This document shows positions 23,230-35,060 of a stretch of 64,000 nucleotides of DNA, piece by piece. The notes under the pieces are model-generated. The model saw only the letters and a program-made list of their open reading frames with translations. It was not told where the DNA came from and made no database searches. The DNA is from Hyposmocoma kahamanoa (lineage: Eukaryota; Arthropoda; Insecta; Lepidoptera; Cosmopterigidae), in assembly GCF_003589595.1 (NCBI RefSeq), contig NW_020653852.1, positions 3,082,193 through 3,146,192 on the forward strand, in the 5' to 3' direction. Each line of letters opens with the position of its first letter. Within the stretch, counting starts at the first letter, position 1. The position numbers and the translations under genes are program-made.

Positions 23230-23503
23230 CATTGACTTACAAATAAATGGACGACGGGTCTAATACACAAACCACGAAAATAATGTCCCAAGTCAACCTA
23301 TTTAAACGTAGTGACATGTAAAGGAATATGAAAAAGCTAAAACGTTGAATTTAAATTGTAATGTCATCGCAGTACTGTCTAATTTTGCTTGCTTCAATTC
23401 AGTTGAACAAACGAAGATTAAAGCGTGAATGACGCTCTCTATACGATTTTAACGCCCTATAAGTTCGGACGCTTTTTAGCGTCCATATAATTGTAAGTCA
23501 ATG
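23230..23503 (+). mobile_element. M1 MITE, copy 4 (long subtype)
   Basis: 274 bp. Flanks ATGTCATT and ATGTTATT form an 8-bp target duplication with one mismatch. It shares the internal TTTAAACGTAGTGACATGTA block with copy 1. Confidence 0.9.
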
Positions 23504-23789
23504 ATGTTATTATTTTGTTTTTCTTTTCTCGGCCTCTTGGCTGGTTTTACTACAGTTATATACCGAAATAAAAAAAAAATAGTATAGTGTATATCTGCGT
23601 TGAGGATGTGTTATGATACGAATCTATAATTACGTCATCTTCTATCTGTATAATTTTTTTTTTATTTATACCATTTTGTAGAGGGTTTCTTTAAAACTCT
23701 AACAATTTGTCGTTACGGAAAAGTTGATTTAACACCTGTTGTGGAAAGGACAATAGGGATATTAACTTTTTTACTTAACATTTTTTAAC

Positions 23790-23905
23790 CAACTTGAAAA
23801 AAGGAGGAGATTTCAAATTTTTTCAAGTTTCAAGTTTTTTTTTTGTATGTACCTCAGTATTGGTCCCGTTTAAATTTAACGAAAATATTAACCTCTAATT
23901 TCTTT
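23790..23905 (+). repeat. Rep-E fragment
   Basis: TTGTATGTACCTCAGTATTG and GGTCCCGTTTAAATTTAACG match the 57.2-kb copy. Confidence 0.5.
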
Positions 23906-24139
23906 AGCAAAAATAAATGCACCTGTTACAAAAACTGTAGTTGCAATTGCGGCGAAGCTGACGATATCAAATATCTGTGACCCAAATGCAAAGAGCCAGA
24001 TGGTATCAAATGACAGAACGGCGACACTGCGTCTGTTAACCGCACGACTTCGAATGTGTATATTACGTATACTGTATGAATGTCATAAAACAAATAAAAT
24101 ACCACGTACAAGTACAATGAGAAATTTCTCTCATACTTT

Positions 24140-24450
24140 TATTCTTCTTTTTCTTCTTCAAGTACCTCTCCATTATAAAAGGTCGGCAGTCAGTTTTCCA
24201 TATCTTTCTTTGTCCAGAGCAAGCTTGAACACCACTTTCTGATGTTTCGAAGCCAGGACATTTTCCTTCTTCCCACCTTCCGCTTCCCAGTTACTTTGCC
24301 CATCATTATGATGTACAGTAGATATCTGTCATGTCGCAGTACACGACCCAAATAGGCAACCTTCCCCTGCTTAACAGTGCGTACCAACTCAACATTCTTC
24401 GCCATACGTTTAAGGACCTCGGCATTCGTAACCTTGTCCGTCCAACGTCC
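24140..24450 (-). mobile_element. LINE reverse-transcriptase tail
   Basis: Reverse strand encodes VKQGKVAYLGRVLRHDRYLL and IIMMGKVTGKRKVGRRKMSW, LRNIRKW. This is the conserved C-terminal region of a non-LTR element. It has no complete domain and is dead. Confidence 0.8.
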
Positions 24451-24489
24451 GTTTCTTCATGAGGTGTAATCAATTCATAATGTAATTTT

Positions 24490-24715
24490 GACCACCTGCG
24501 TGGTCGAATGACTAGCACACCGGTTTTCATGGTGTCGCCACCTCTGAGATCACGGGCTCAATGTAGAAAAAGAAACTATGCTATATTGTCTCTGGGCTGT
24601 GTGTTTGTGGTACCGCCGTTAATTCCGATTTCCATAACACAAGTGCTTTACTTTCTTACTTTGGGATTGGAGCAACGTATACAATGTTGTCTAATATTAT
24701 TTGACCTAGATTAAG
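24490..24715 (+). repeat. SINE-S
   Basis: Head CTGCGTGGTCGAATGACTAG, body ATGTAGAAAAAGAAACTATG and TTGTCTAATATTATTTGACC. The sister copy is at 28256. Confidence 0.8.
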
Positions 24716-25050
24716 TTGATGAAATTTGACTAGAACTAGGCTAAATATATAAAATATATAAAATTGTTCAGTTGTACGACTTGAGCTAAATATATGAAAT
24801 TAGACAGTATAGATACTTGGCTAAATGAAAGAAATTAAATTGGGTAGCACTAGGACTACGCTTCAGCAAGATTAAATAGGCGAAATTAAGTAATATTAGG
24901 TTATAGAGTCAATTAAATGGATTAAATTGGGCAATATTCGAACTTAAGATAGATTAAACTCATTAAATTCAGTAATATTAAAAGCCTGAGGTAAATAAAG
25001 CTAAATAAATTCGTGTAATACTAGTACTTGGGTTAAATTCATTGTCATTT
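24716..25050 (+). repeat. Degenerate short tandem array
   Basis: About eight diverged 35-46-bp units built on GCTAAAT, ATGAAATTGGGTAATA and CTAGGACTT. A related stretch continues at 25180-25290. Units 4-8 recur in the same order at 26425-26615. Confidence 0.6.
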
Positions 25051-25604
25051 CCCCAGATCCTCAGTTTGTCGCATCAATTTGCTGCCAGAGTGACATTACC
25101 ATTAATACACATGGTAAAGCTCCTTAAATGTAGATTTAAAAAAAAATCTGCTGCCTATTGCAGATCGTCACTCCATCACTCTACACCACTTGGGTTATAT
25201 TAAGTAAATGAAATTGGTAATACTTAGTATATGAGCTAAATTAAATTAATATAATTGCCCAAGATTAAATGAATAAAATTGGGTCATAACAAACACGGAC
25301 AGAGCTCCTTTATGGCTGCAACGTTGAAAAAGGTAACTACCAACAATGGAACATCTGATTCGGTCCATGGGTAACATTGAATCATTTTGTTACACTACTA
25401 AACTTAACTACTAAACTAAACTTAAAATCTAACATAAACCCCCGAAGAATAATATACAGACTAATTTATGCAAGCTGAGTCTTCAGGCGGTTGTAAATCC
25501 AGAGCGGTAACATGACACCGGCTAAAAATAACCCTAACGACGTGTACACAAGTTATATATGAATGTTATAATAATATGTTATGTCTATAGATTGATTTTG
25601 TTTT

Positions 25605-25800
25605 CTTATGATACCAAATACCAAATGGCGGGACGAACAAGCCGTGCATCTGCTAGCAAGCGACACACCTGTCCATAACAGGCAAAGATCTAAACGGCAC
25701 TGCCACTGTGCCTGTCACCCTGATATATAAATTGACAAGTCCCATGTGCCTGTAATTTCACCAGCACCCTTCAAAACCGATACGTAATAATTTTTCCCTG
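25605..25800 (+). repeat. Rep-A, forward member of an inverted pair
   Basis: From ACCAAATGGCGGGACGAACA to ACCAGCACCCTTCAAAACCG. It has an internal deletion around the first third. Confidence 0.85.
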
Positions 25801-25859
25801 GACGATGTGAGATGGGCTATCGTTTGAATCGCACCGCACTAACAATCGAGGCTAGAAAC

Positions 25860-26140
25860 ATCATTTTAGTAGCAGTAGATCTGCCACCTTACCTATTTCT
25901 GCCGCCAAGCAGTAATGTCAGCATTACTGTGTTCCGGTTTTGAAGGGTAAGGGTGCTGGTGAAATTACAGGCACATGGGACTTGTTAACTTATGTCTCAG
26001 GGTGACGGGCGCAGTGGCAGTGTCCTTCAGATCTTTGCGACTTAAAGCTCTGAGTGGCAGTGCAACTGTTATGAACAGGCGTGTAGCTTAACATCAGGCG
26101 CACGACTTGTTCGTCCCGTCACTTGATATTATAAAAAAAA
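25860..26140 (-). repeat. Rep-A, reverse member of an inverted pair
   Basis: Full-length reverse copy from TAGTAGCAGTAGATCTGCCA to CGTCCCGTCACTTGATATTA, about 60 bp after the forward copy. Confidence 0.88.
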
Positions 26141-26424
26141 ACATCCGAAAATCCTCAACTTAATAAAGTGTCCGTACTCCGGCCAACGTAAGTCCGAAGC
26201 CCATTATAGACCTCGCGAGTAATCAAGGCAATTCGTGTCCAAGAAAAAGACTCTCAGAAGGCGGGACCAAGGTGCTCTTTTTTGCGCCAAATGTTGTATT
26301 TAAATTCTTCATACCGTATCGGTGGCATATAATACTTACCATTGTGCTAAAAGCATTTGTCAATCGACTTAAGATACCTACTCGCCTATTCTTGTCTTGG
26401 GTTCGCTAGACGTACAGGAAAAGA

Positions 26425-26615
26425 AAGAAATAAAATTGGGTTGCACTAGGACTTCAGCAACATTAAATATGTGAAATTCGGTAATAGTAGGTTATAAAGT
26501 CAATAAAGTTAATTAAATTGGGCAATATCCGAACTTTGGATAGATTAAATTCATGAAATTGAGTGATATTATAAAAACCTGAGCTAAATAAAATTAATAA
26601 ACACGTACAGGAAAA
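26425..26615 (+). repeat. Second copy of the degenerate array
   Basis: AAAATTGGGTTGCACTAGGA, AGTCAATAAAGTTAATTAAA and AAAAACCTGAGCTAAATAAA follow the same unit order as 24835-25010. Confidence 0.65.
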
Positions 26616-27235
26616 GAATGGTACGACGTGGGGGGAGGCTCCTTTCGAGCACTCCATTTATAGGTATTATAACTGTGAAACAAAATAATTGTAAATGTCA
26701 GTTTTAACAAACCCGTTACAGTTTCATATAAAATATAAAATAAGAACGCAGACAGTGTACTTACTATATGATGAACATTTCTTTATTTATTATTCAAGAT
26801 AAAAAAGACGCAGAAACAAAATTACAAATGTTACACGAAATTACTTTTAGTTGAAACATTTATACGATTGGGAAACCAGTGTCAATCCGTTGCCAACACA
26901 AGTGGAGATAGAACTCGAGCTGACAGTTATATCGACGTGATGATGTTAAAATTTAGACTAAAAATTATATCAGCATACAACAGAACGGCTTCAAAGTGTA
27001 CTCAATGGAGGTGTTAAATAAATAGACCGTATTTTAAGTTGTTGATTGTTTGCGCCATCACAGTTCTAGTTTGGCAAGAGTTTTGGATTAGTCATTTCTC
27101 ACATAAACTTCGCAGTTCGCAAAAGTGTTCGTACTTTTCTTGATTCCTCGACACCTGACATACGTGTTTCGGTAATGATATTGTTAAGATTTTCAACGGT
27201 AAATGAAAACACAGCTCTGCGTTGGAGACACCGTG
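26616..27235. other. No recognised features
   Basis: Unique AT-rich sequence. Confidence 0.4.
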
Positions 27236-27239
27236 TTTT

Positions 27240-27500
27240 TGTTTTATGAAACCAAGGAACGGAACGAACGAGTCGTCCGCCTGGTGGTTAGCGACACGCC
27301 TGTCCAGAACAGTTGCAGTGCCACCTAAAGCTTTAAATTTATTAATTTATTTTTCATTTATTTATTCAAACTTTATTGTACCTACACAAAGTAGTACAAA
27401 TGGCGGACTTGATGCCATTAGGCATTCTCTACCAGTCAACCGGAGTGCTGAGTTCAGATTATTTAATCTATAGGGGTGCATAACATGACAAATAAAACAA
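27240..27500 (+). repeat. Rep-A left part joined to a LINE 3' end
   Basis: Rep-A from GGAACGGAACGAACGAGTCG to AAAGCTTTAAAT (27335), then CAAACTTTATTGTACCTACA and GGCGGACTTGATGCCATTAG. The latter resembles a lepidopteran LINE 3' end in reverse. Confidence 0.6.
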
Positions 27501-27760
27501 GATAAATAACGCACAAATAAATAAAAAATTATAAATAACTATGATACACACAATATAAAATATACATACGACATATAACATGTGATACATAGTTATGTAT
27601 AATATAATAATTTAAATACATAAACAATCAATATATACAATGCATACAGATATAATATATATGTATATAAATGTCAGACTAATGTGAAGCAGATTGAGAC
27701 TCCAACATGAAGTTGCGAACTAATACACACAGAGAAGAACTAATATATACAGAGACCATT
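27501..27760. other. AT-rich low-complexity stretch
   Basis: ATACAT/ATATA-rich, no feature recognised. Confidence 0.4.
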
Positions 27761-27769
27761 ATTTTGACC

Positions 27770-28253
27770 CATCGAGTATATAACCAGAAAAAGAGACGAA
27801 ATAAGGGACATATATTCCTGGTAACACATTAGCGATACAGCTCTTATAAATATCAACTCTCGTTTGCACTGAAATATAGACAGGCCAACTACTGACCTGT
27901 GTTTACGTCTCCGTATATTCCAAAAAATATTCTGTATTTATTGTAATAAAGATAATATCTCTAACAATGCCATGCCGTGTGTTCTATTCGGTGGTGTGGG
28001 AAAAACAGCAGAACATCTAATTACAAAACAAACTGAAATTTGTGGTTTTGCAATTTTCGTCCATTATAGCAAAGCTCAAGATAACTGGTCGATTTGAAGT
28101 GAAACAGTTGACGACAACTATAGACGACACCCGTCAATTGTTTCGAACTCGGGCTGGCCAATCGGAGCGCAGTTGTACAGTAATGATATGGCAGAATAGT
28201 TTTCAAACAAATTAAATGACATTTCGTCTCTATTACTGGTTATATACTCGATG
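27770..28253 (+). mobile_element. M2 MITE, full copy
   Basis: Starts CATCGAGTATATAACCAGAA and ends CTGGTTATATACTCGATG, inverted repeats of about 33 bp. Flanks TTTTGACC and TTTTGACT form an 8-bp target duplication with one mismatch. 484 bp, no coding capacity. Confidence 0.92.
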
Positions 28254-28255
28254 TT

Positions 28256-28490
28256 TTGACTACCTCCGTGGTCGAGTGACTCGCATACCGGTTTTCACAG
28301 AGTCGCCATCACTTAGGTCCCGGGTTCGAGCCCCGCCCCCCGGGTCAATGTAGAAAATTTAACTTTTCTATATTGTCTCGGAGTGTTTGTGGTACCGTTA
28401 CTATTTCCGATTTTTATAACACAAGTGCTTATTTTCTTACTTTGGGATCAGATCAACGTATATGATGTTGTCTAATATTTCTTTTATTTA
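28256..28490 (+). repeat. SINE-S
   Basis: Head TACCTCCGTGGTCGAGTGAC with B box GGTTCGAGCCC. Body GTCAATGTAGAAAATTTAAC to GATGTTGTCTAATATTTC. Confidence 0.85.
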
Positions 28491-29255
28491 TTATCTATGG
28501 TAAAGACCAGGAGTCTTAATATACAGGGCAACTTTTGATTATAAGCAATGTGAATAAATATTAATGAAATTAAATTAACGTAATAATGAATTAATATGCT
28601 TTATGTACAATTTTATTTTAATTTCATAATTAATTTGTACTTTAGACATTAATTAAACTGCACTTTAAACATTGTACGCCCGTAGCGGGTGGATTGTGAG
28701 GACTGTAATTATGTTCATAAGATCTTAATGTTCACCACATTCACACAATAAATAAAGTCTATTCTATACTATTCTAACTATATTTTACTCTTTTGTTTTT
28801 TCACAAATATTAATACTTATTTGTGAAATAAACAAATACTATTATTACTAAATTGTGACTGTATATTCGTTTGTCGCCGAGATCCTGAAAGTTATGTTAC
28901 AATTTAACTGTCAATTTGGCGTAGAATAATACTTTTGTGTAAAAAAATATAAACGAATGACGATTGTAAAACTGGCCTTAGAAAAGGTCATCATCTACTA
29001 CGCGCTGTATTATTATTTTGGGAATCCTTAATCAAACAAATATTTTAATTCATTTGAAAACCAAAAAACCTCCGGTAACTTGGCGATATTTGGTTTTTAA
29101 TACTGTTAACATAAAAAAAAACTTAATAATTAAAAGCTCTTTTTACAAACGTAATTAATTCGTGTTGACGAAGAAACATTGGCAAGTCGTTTGACCAACA
29201 TTGGCGAAATGTCTATAACTGGCACGGTTACTTGACGCACTTTACTTTTTTTAAA
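28491..29255. other. No recognised features
   Basis: AT-rich unique sequence. Confidence 0.4.
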
Positions 29256-29259
29256 TTAT

Positions 29260-29545
29260 AATACCAAGTAATGGCATAAACAGGTCGTGCGCCTGGTAGT
29301 AAGCGATACGCCTGTCCATAATAGTTGCAGTATCAGAGCTTTAAATCGCAAAGATCCGGGCACTGCCACTGCGTCCGTCACCCTGAGACATAAGTTGACG
29401 AGTCCCATGCGCCTGTAATTTCACCAGCACCCTTGTCCTTCTAAACCGAAACGCGGTAATGCGCACATTACTGCTTGGCGGCAGAAATAGGTAAGGTGGC
29501 AGTACTTCCCTCGACGAACTCTTTCACTAGGAGCTTTACTGCAAC
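29260..29545 (+). repeat. Rep-A
   Basis: From AATACCAAGTAATGGCATAA to AGGAGCTTTACTGC. Confidence 0.88.
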
Positions 29546-30025
29546 TTGCACGTGTTACATGTATACGCTTGCGCAAGTGTGTGCCAGATAAATTAATTAG
29601 ATTTATTTATTTCGGACTATTTTGTAAAATTTATTAACTTGGATCTTTTACACAAAATAAAGTTTGGTAATTTGCAACTTTACTGCAAAATCCCGACACG
29701 CACCTGGCCGTATCTTTTTCCGGCCATCGTCTGACCAGAAAGTAAACATGTCAACATCGTCTGGAGTTAAACATTAACTTTTGTTTATGACTGTCCGAAC
29801 CCTGAATCGAGACACTGGCTCCCTGCCAGCCTCTTATCAACGTATGATAATAAATTATCTAATTTTGGACTTCATTCATATTAAACGGGATATAAAGAAC
29901 GTCTCTCGAGATTATGCGCATTTGCCTTTTTAAATAATTATTGTCAACCTTAAGTTAGTTCCTTTTTCAACCGGAAATCCTAGCGCCACGAAATTGGCTT
30001 TTGCTGGCATAATTAATATGATAAT
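29546..30025. other. No recognised features
   Basis: Unique sequence with mixed composition and no supported frame. Confidence 0.4.
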
Positions 30026-30027
30026 AA

Positions 30028-30178
30028 TATGAGACGGATGGTTTTGCTGCCATCCTCCGAAAAAAGACAGCATCCCTGATGCGCAGAATGCGGGACAGCG
30101 CCAACAGCATCCTACAAACTGTAGCTGGTAGGATTACCTCTCCCATGTGGCAATGGTTCGTAAGGAGGGTGATTTAAC
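30028..30178 (+). mobile_element. Small LINE coding remnant
   Basis: The + strand encodes DGFAAILRKKTASLMRRMRD and SANSILQTVAGRITSPMWQW, then FVRRVI and a stop. This resembles a late segment of an R1/jockey-type LINE ORF2. Confidence 0.5.
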
Positions 30179-30539
30179 CAATCGATGATGTACAAATATT
30201 TACTAACACTAGTTTATAAGCTCTTTTTTTATTATTATTATTATTACTAACAAAATATGGAACTTGTTGTCCGAAATAAAAGTATTTTTTTTTATTTTTT
30301 ATTTATAATTGTAGCTAGTGTCAATGACTTGTCATCCAATTTATTCTTCTTATTTAAGAGCTAGACGCTTATCGGTGGAGTAATCGACAACCCTAACTTG
30401 GATCTAAATATCTTCATCTAAGTCTTCTCCAGCCTTTTCCTTCAATCTTCTTTTTTAAGAACAATGTCTGACGTATTACATGCCCAATCTTTAGTCAGTG
30501 GTTCTCTATTGTCTTTAATACATAAACTTGTCTTTTCTT

Positions 30540-30855
30540 ACATACTTATGTGCTTGTTGTCGTGTCCTTGCGTTTGGTTTTTCAACGACTTTTCAGCCGT
30601 AGCGCCATCTAAGAGAAATCTATGAAAATATATCATTACCCAGTTAGATACTTTTAAAGCTACCAGCCCCGGCTAGAGATGTCGCTATTTACTGTGTTTC
30701 AATTTTTATTGAATTGATATTCAATTATTTTTTATATGAACTTACTCCACTGGTTTGTTGTAATTATTAATACAAACATTGAACACTCAGAAAAAAATCC
30801 TTAGATCCGACCGGATTAGAACCGACGTCTTCTCGCATACCGTACGTCTTCATTG
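30540..30855 (-). repeat. Rep-C
   Basis: Reverse copy with GCGCCATCTAAGAGAAATCT, CCAGCCCCGGCTAGAGATGT, the ATTCAATTATTTTTTATATG arm and CGGATTAGAACCGACG. Confidence 0.8.
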
Positions 30856-31069
30856 ATTTTTATTTCTCTCCAACTGATTTCCCGAAGTCCGTCACTTTAT
30901 ATACTAATCACTACTAATAATACCTATAATTTAACGGGTTTTTTATCGAGCATCGATTTTATCGATTAGCTCGATTGTACGACACAGATGTGTACAAAAA
31001 AGGCACTCTTTAAAATACCCGTTAAAATTATATTCATTATTGGACTACTCAAGTAATTAATTACTTTTT

Positions 31070-31400
31070 TTTATGATATCAAGTAACGGGACGAACAAGT
31101 TAAGTCAAGCGACACGTCAGTTGCAGTGTCCCTCAGAGCTTTAAAACATAAAGCTCCCAGGGGCACTGACACTGCGCCCGTTACCTCGAGACTTAGGTTG
31201 ATAAGCTTCACGTGCGTGCAATTTTTACTAGCACCCTTATACCCTTCAAAATCGGAACGCTGCAATGGTGACTAAAGGTGACAAATTGAGGGATGAACAC
31301 AAACACTTTCCGTTAACCGATTTCAATAAAACTTGGCATTTGCCAGTCTATTTAGGTTGAATTCTACAAACATTTGAGGTCGGTTTTTGTTTTTGATAAA
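31070..31400 (+). repeat. Rep-A then Rep-E fragment
   Basis: Rep-A 31072-31262 (GATATCAAGTAACGGGACGA to CAAAATCGGAACGCTGC). Rep-E piece at 31310-31400 (TAACCGATTTCAATAAAACT). Confidence 0.7.
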
Positions 31401-31865
31401 AAGTTATAATTATTATATTCAGAGGAAGGTATTCTTTACTCCAAGTATATTACTTGAAGCTTACCGTAACACGTAAGTTGTGTCAAAAAATTTAAAATAC
31501 AACTGGGCCTAGACACTCCCCATTTTGTGAGTCATCAAAATTAGTAAATCTCAAAATACAAATAAACATATAGTATAACGAGTTATGCAAAGTTATGATC
31601 AAATAGTTCTTGGAAAACGGCAAACGTACAATCAACATATCAAGTTATCCTTTGTTGAACAGTTTACACTATTGCAAAAAGCCATAATAGTAAATTGCCA
31701 ATGGTTTACTTACGTGGTCACTCCCTCTTTGATGTTTTTACACCTTTGTGATTCATGGGTGGCGCTTGGGACAAATATTATGCAATGTTATTGTTAATAT
31801 GACGTGTTTATATATTTGAAAATTGCTCATTGGAAAAATCATTATAGAATGAGGACAAAGAAACC
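31401..31865. other. No recognised features
   Basis: AT-rich. The 70-codon frame at 31585 lacks any recognisable feature. Confidence 0.35.
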
Positions 31866-31867
31866 TT

Positions 31868-31988
31868 ATTATTAACCTAGTGCGGGACTATGAGTGTGTG
31901 TGTAAATTATTATTATCAATAAACACGGAATTGACAACCTCGGTGACCCAACGGTTTGCAATGTGGGCGCTGGATGCGGAGGTCCCTT
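31868..31988 (+). repeat. SINE-B tail and SINE-G-like head fragments
   Basis: TAGTGCGGGACTATGAGTGT with a TTATTATTATC tail, then ACCTCGGTGACCCAACGGTT. Confidence 0.5.
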
Positions 31989-31989
31989 T

Positions 31990-32840
31990 CAGATGCTAAC
32001 GCGGCTCCGGTGATGCCGGTCTACCTTTAGGCGGACCCTTACACCATTCCCCCTTAATCATTAGGGCGACCAGCACGGAGATGCCCAGGAACATTTGGGG
32101 CATCTACCGGCGGCCGAGGCCTGTGCAATGCAGGGGCAGCGTCTCCCAACCCTGCACCCTGCTGGCCTCCGCTGAATGGGATGGGTGATGGGTGGGACGC
32201 AGGCGGTCGGCGAAGAGCCGTCGCGTGCGTCCTATCCGCCGTCGCCGAATGGGGTCCGAGAGTGCGCTGTCTTCGCGGACCCGTTCACCCGTCTCCTTTT
32301 GCAACAACACGTCCTCGCAGAAGGAGACCATTGCCTGCTATGACCTCTCGGTTCCCAGCATGGCTCTAACTATGCTGGGTAGTGAGAGGCCTCGTCCCAC
32401 CACGTCTGCGAGATCCCGGCGCTGCTGGTTCTAGGTCGGACACATCTCCAAGGTGTGCCTCGCCGAGTCTGTAGCTGCGCCGCACTCGTGACACTCCGAA
32501 GTCACCTCCCTCCGTGCGATCTTGTGCAGGTAGTCAACAAACAGCCGTGTCCAGTGAGTACCTGCACAAGACGGTAGGTGAGGGACCCGTGCCCCCTCTT
32601 CCTCCAATCGGCCAGTAACGGGAACAGCGCCTGGACGGTGCGCTCCCAGTATCTGGTCGATTGGAGTGCCTCCTCCCATCCCGCCTGGGCGGCGGTCTTG
32701 GCGGCACTCCGTACCCTCACTAGCTTCTCTAGCGTGGGGCGCTCTCCACGTGCCCTGCACCGGTAGATCTGCTCGAGGACGGACGCCTCGCGCTCCCAGG
32801 GTGCGGATCCAGCCAGGACGCATGCCGCCGCAACTTAACC
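31990..32840 (-). mobile_element. R1-type LINE, ORF2 C-terminus and 3' end
   Basis: The GC-rich block encodes on the reverse strand REASVLEQIYRCRARGERPT, LEKLVRVRSAAKTAAQAGWE, LTYRLVQVLTGHGC and a zinc-knuckle-like ECHECGAATDSARHTLEMC. It then reads SALSDPIRRRRIGRTRRLFA and a 3' UTR. At least two frameshifts break it. The CxxC-H-C tail after the reverse transcriptase is typical of the R1 group. It is 5'-truncated. Confidence 0.85.
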
Positions 32841-32904
32841 TAAACTAACCGAACCTAATCGTGTCTTTGCGATAAACATTCAACATATCCTGAAAGAACA
32901 GAAC

Positions 32905-33335
32905 AATCCTTATATCACTTTTAAATATCAACTCTCGTTTGCACTGAAATCAAAAATTAGAAAGCTGAAATAGTACAACGCCAAAAACTGACCTATATTC
33001 TGTATTTACTGTAATAAAGGTAATATATCTAACTATGGGGGCTTGTTCCATTCGGTGGTATGGGAAAGACAGCAAAAGATCTAATTACAAAACAAACGGA
33101 ATCACGTTTCATCGGTAATTAAATATTAAACATGTAATTTTTAAATTTTCGTCCATTATAGAAAACCTCAAGTTAAATTGATCGATTTGAAGTGAAACAA
33201 TTGACGACACCCGGCAATTGTTTCGAATTCGGGCTGGCCAATCGAAGCGCAGTTGTCACAGTAATGATATGGCAGAGTAGTTGTTCAACAAATTAAATGG
33301 CATTTAGTCTCTACTTCTGGTTATATACTCTGTGC
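32905..33335 (+). mobile_element. M2 MITE, diverged copy
   Basis: Shares ATATCAACTCTCGTTTGCAC, TTCGAATTCGGGCTGGCCAA and CTTCTGGTTATATACTC with the 27770 copy. The left terminus is lost and the last bases are changed. Confidence 0.75.
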
Positions 33336-34975
33336 TAATTTGTTTCATGTAAGTAGTACGTATTATTTTTATGAGATGTTATCCGCTCTACGTGTATCAC
33401 TTGGATTTTAGTCAATATAGTAATGAATAACCCAAGATTAAACATCTATATATAGATATTATCAATGTTATTTTACCTTAAGGGCAAATCCAGCTAGTAT
33501 GAGCCCACACATTAAATGCCTCAGACCACGATCGTACAATTTTAAAAATATACCACATTAATCATAATTGGCACATTTTGAACTTACCTTTAATTTACGA
33601 CCGTTTAAAATTGATAATCATATAATTTTTATATCTCAACACGCAAATATAACTTTGCTACTACATATCGATACAAAATGTTGAAGAAAATTTTATTTGA
33701 AATATATTTAAGGTTGTATTCCGCGTAATTGTTAAATATAAACATGTAAGACATAAATTGGTTTTGTTTATGGACTCGCTCGGCAACCTTAGTCCGTTGA
33801 ACCGCACAGGTGGGCCTTGAGTTACGAGATATTAATATGCTCTACATACATATAGGGTGCGAAAATATTTTTCATTTTTGTTTTATTTAAGAATGGCAAT
33901 AGCCTATTACAATGCAAAGAAACATATTTAAGTCTCTAACTATAACCAATTACAGGTTTTCTAGGTTAGACTTATAATTTAGTCGCATAGTATGCATTAT
34001 AGTCACATAAACATTGACAGAAACGTGTAGCGCATGTTTATGAAAAGCAACAACCGGATGGTAGGTAAGACAAGAAAAAATTAAATCAATAAAAACTTTA
34101 ATTTCACTGTTAGGGCTATGTCGATTCAAAATTACTTTAGTACGTTAGTATTGATTTCGACAGACGTGACATCTATGTATTTTCAACTTCACTCAATGAG
34201 TAAATGAAACGTTGTATCTCAATTACATTCTGTGTTGGCACATAAGAATATGACACAAGTTGAATATTTTTTTATACAGGCTATAATCATTAAGTGTAGC
34301 TAGGCGATTATTCCGTAAATATAAGAGATATCAAAAATCTTTTAAGCTGATATCAAAAGAACGTTATCTAATGAGTAAAATGACATTATTAACTTTTAGA
34401 AAATAAAACTAGAAATATCCAAAATGTTAACGTTAAACGCTCCCATACTTTAATATGACATTAGTAGAGAGGCTTTAGTTGACCTATTTTGTGAAGTAAA
34501 AATTTGTTTATAGATAACGAAACTGCTATAAATAAAGTAATAAAAATCTTTTAATTTAACAAAAAAAAGTGATGTTTATTTTTAAATAAGTGCAAAATTT
34601 TGTATGCAAAACAGTTGATCGAAACAAAAGCCTTTCTACGAAAATTTTGGATTATTGTAGCTTTTACATTACACCCTGTATTAATGGTAACATACGTAAG
34701 TCACCCGCGACTGAATCTACTCGCCTAAATTTGTTACCACGTCATACCGTACTACGCAAAGCGTGAAAATTTATAACCGCTAGGGAGTTTTGTTGTCTAG
34801 CTAGCACTACAGACAGCTTCAAAAGATAATTATAACAAATATATTAACTAAAGGCAACATAAAACTCCGGGTGTTGATAAATTAACCTACTTACATATAA
34901 TGTATTTTTTATTAGCAATATTTACATTTAACAATTTTATTATTACATTGTGGTTGTATTATTACATATACAATG
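33336..34975. other. No recognised features
   Basis: 1.6 kb of AT-rich sequence. I see no coding, RNA or repeat signal I can support. Confidence 0.4.
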
Positions 34976-34977
34976 GT

Positions 34978-35060
34978 TTGTTTGAAAAAACAAATATACG
35001 CGATTTAAATTCGGAAAAATAGTTTCATTTCCTATGTGTAACAATCGCGAAAACCTAAGA
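34978..35060 (+). repeat. Copy of the 61.5-kb repeat
   Basis: AAATATACGCGATTTAAATT and TCGCGAAAACCTAAGAACTC match 61548-61628. Confidence 0.6.
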
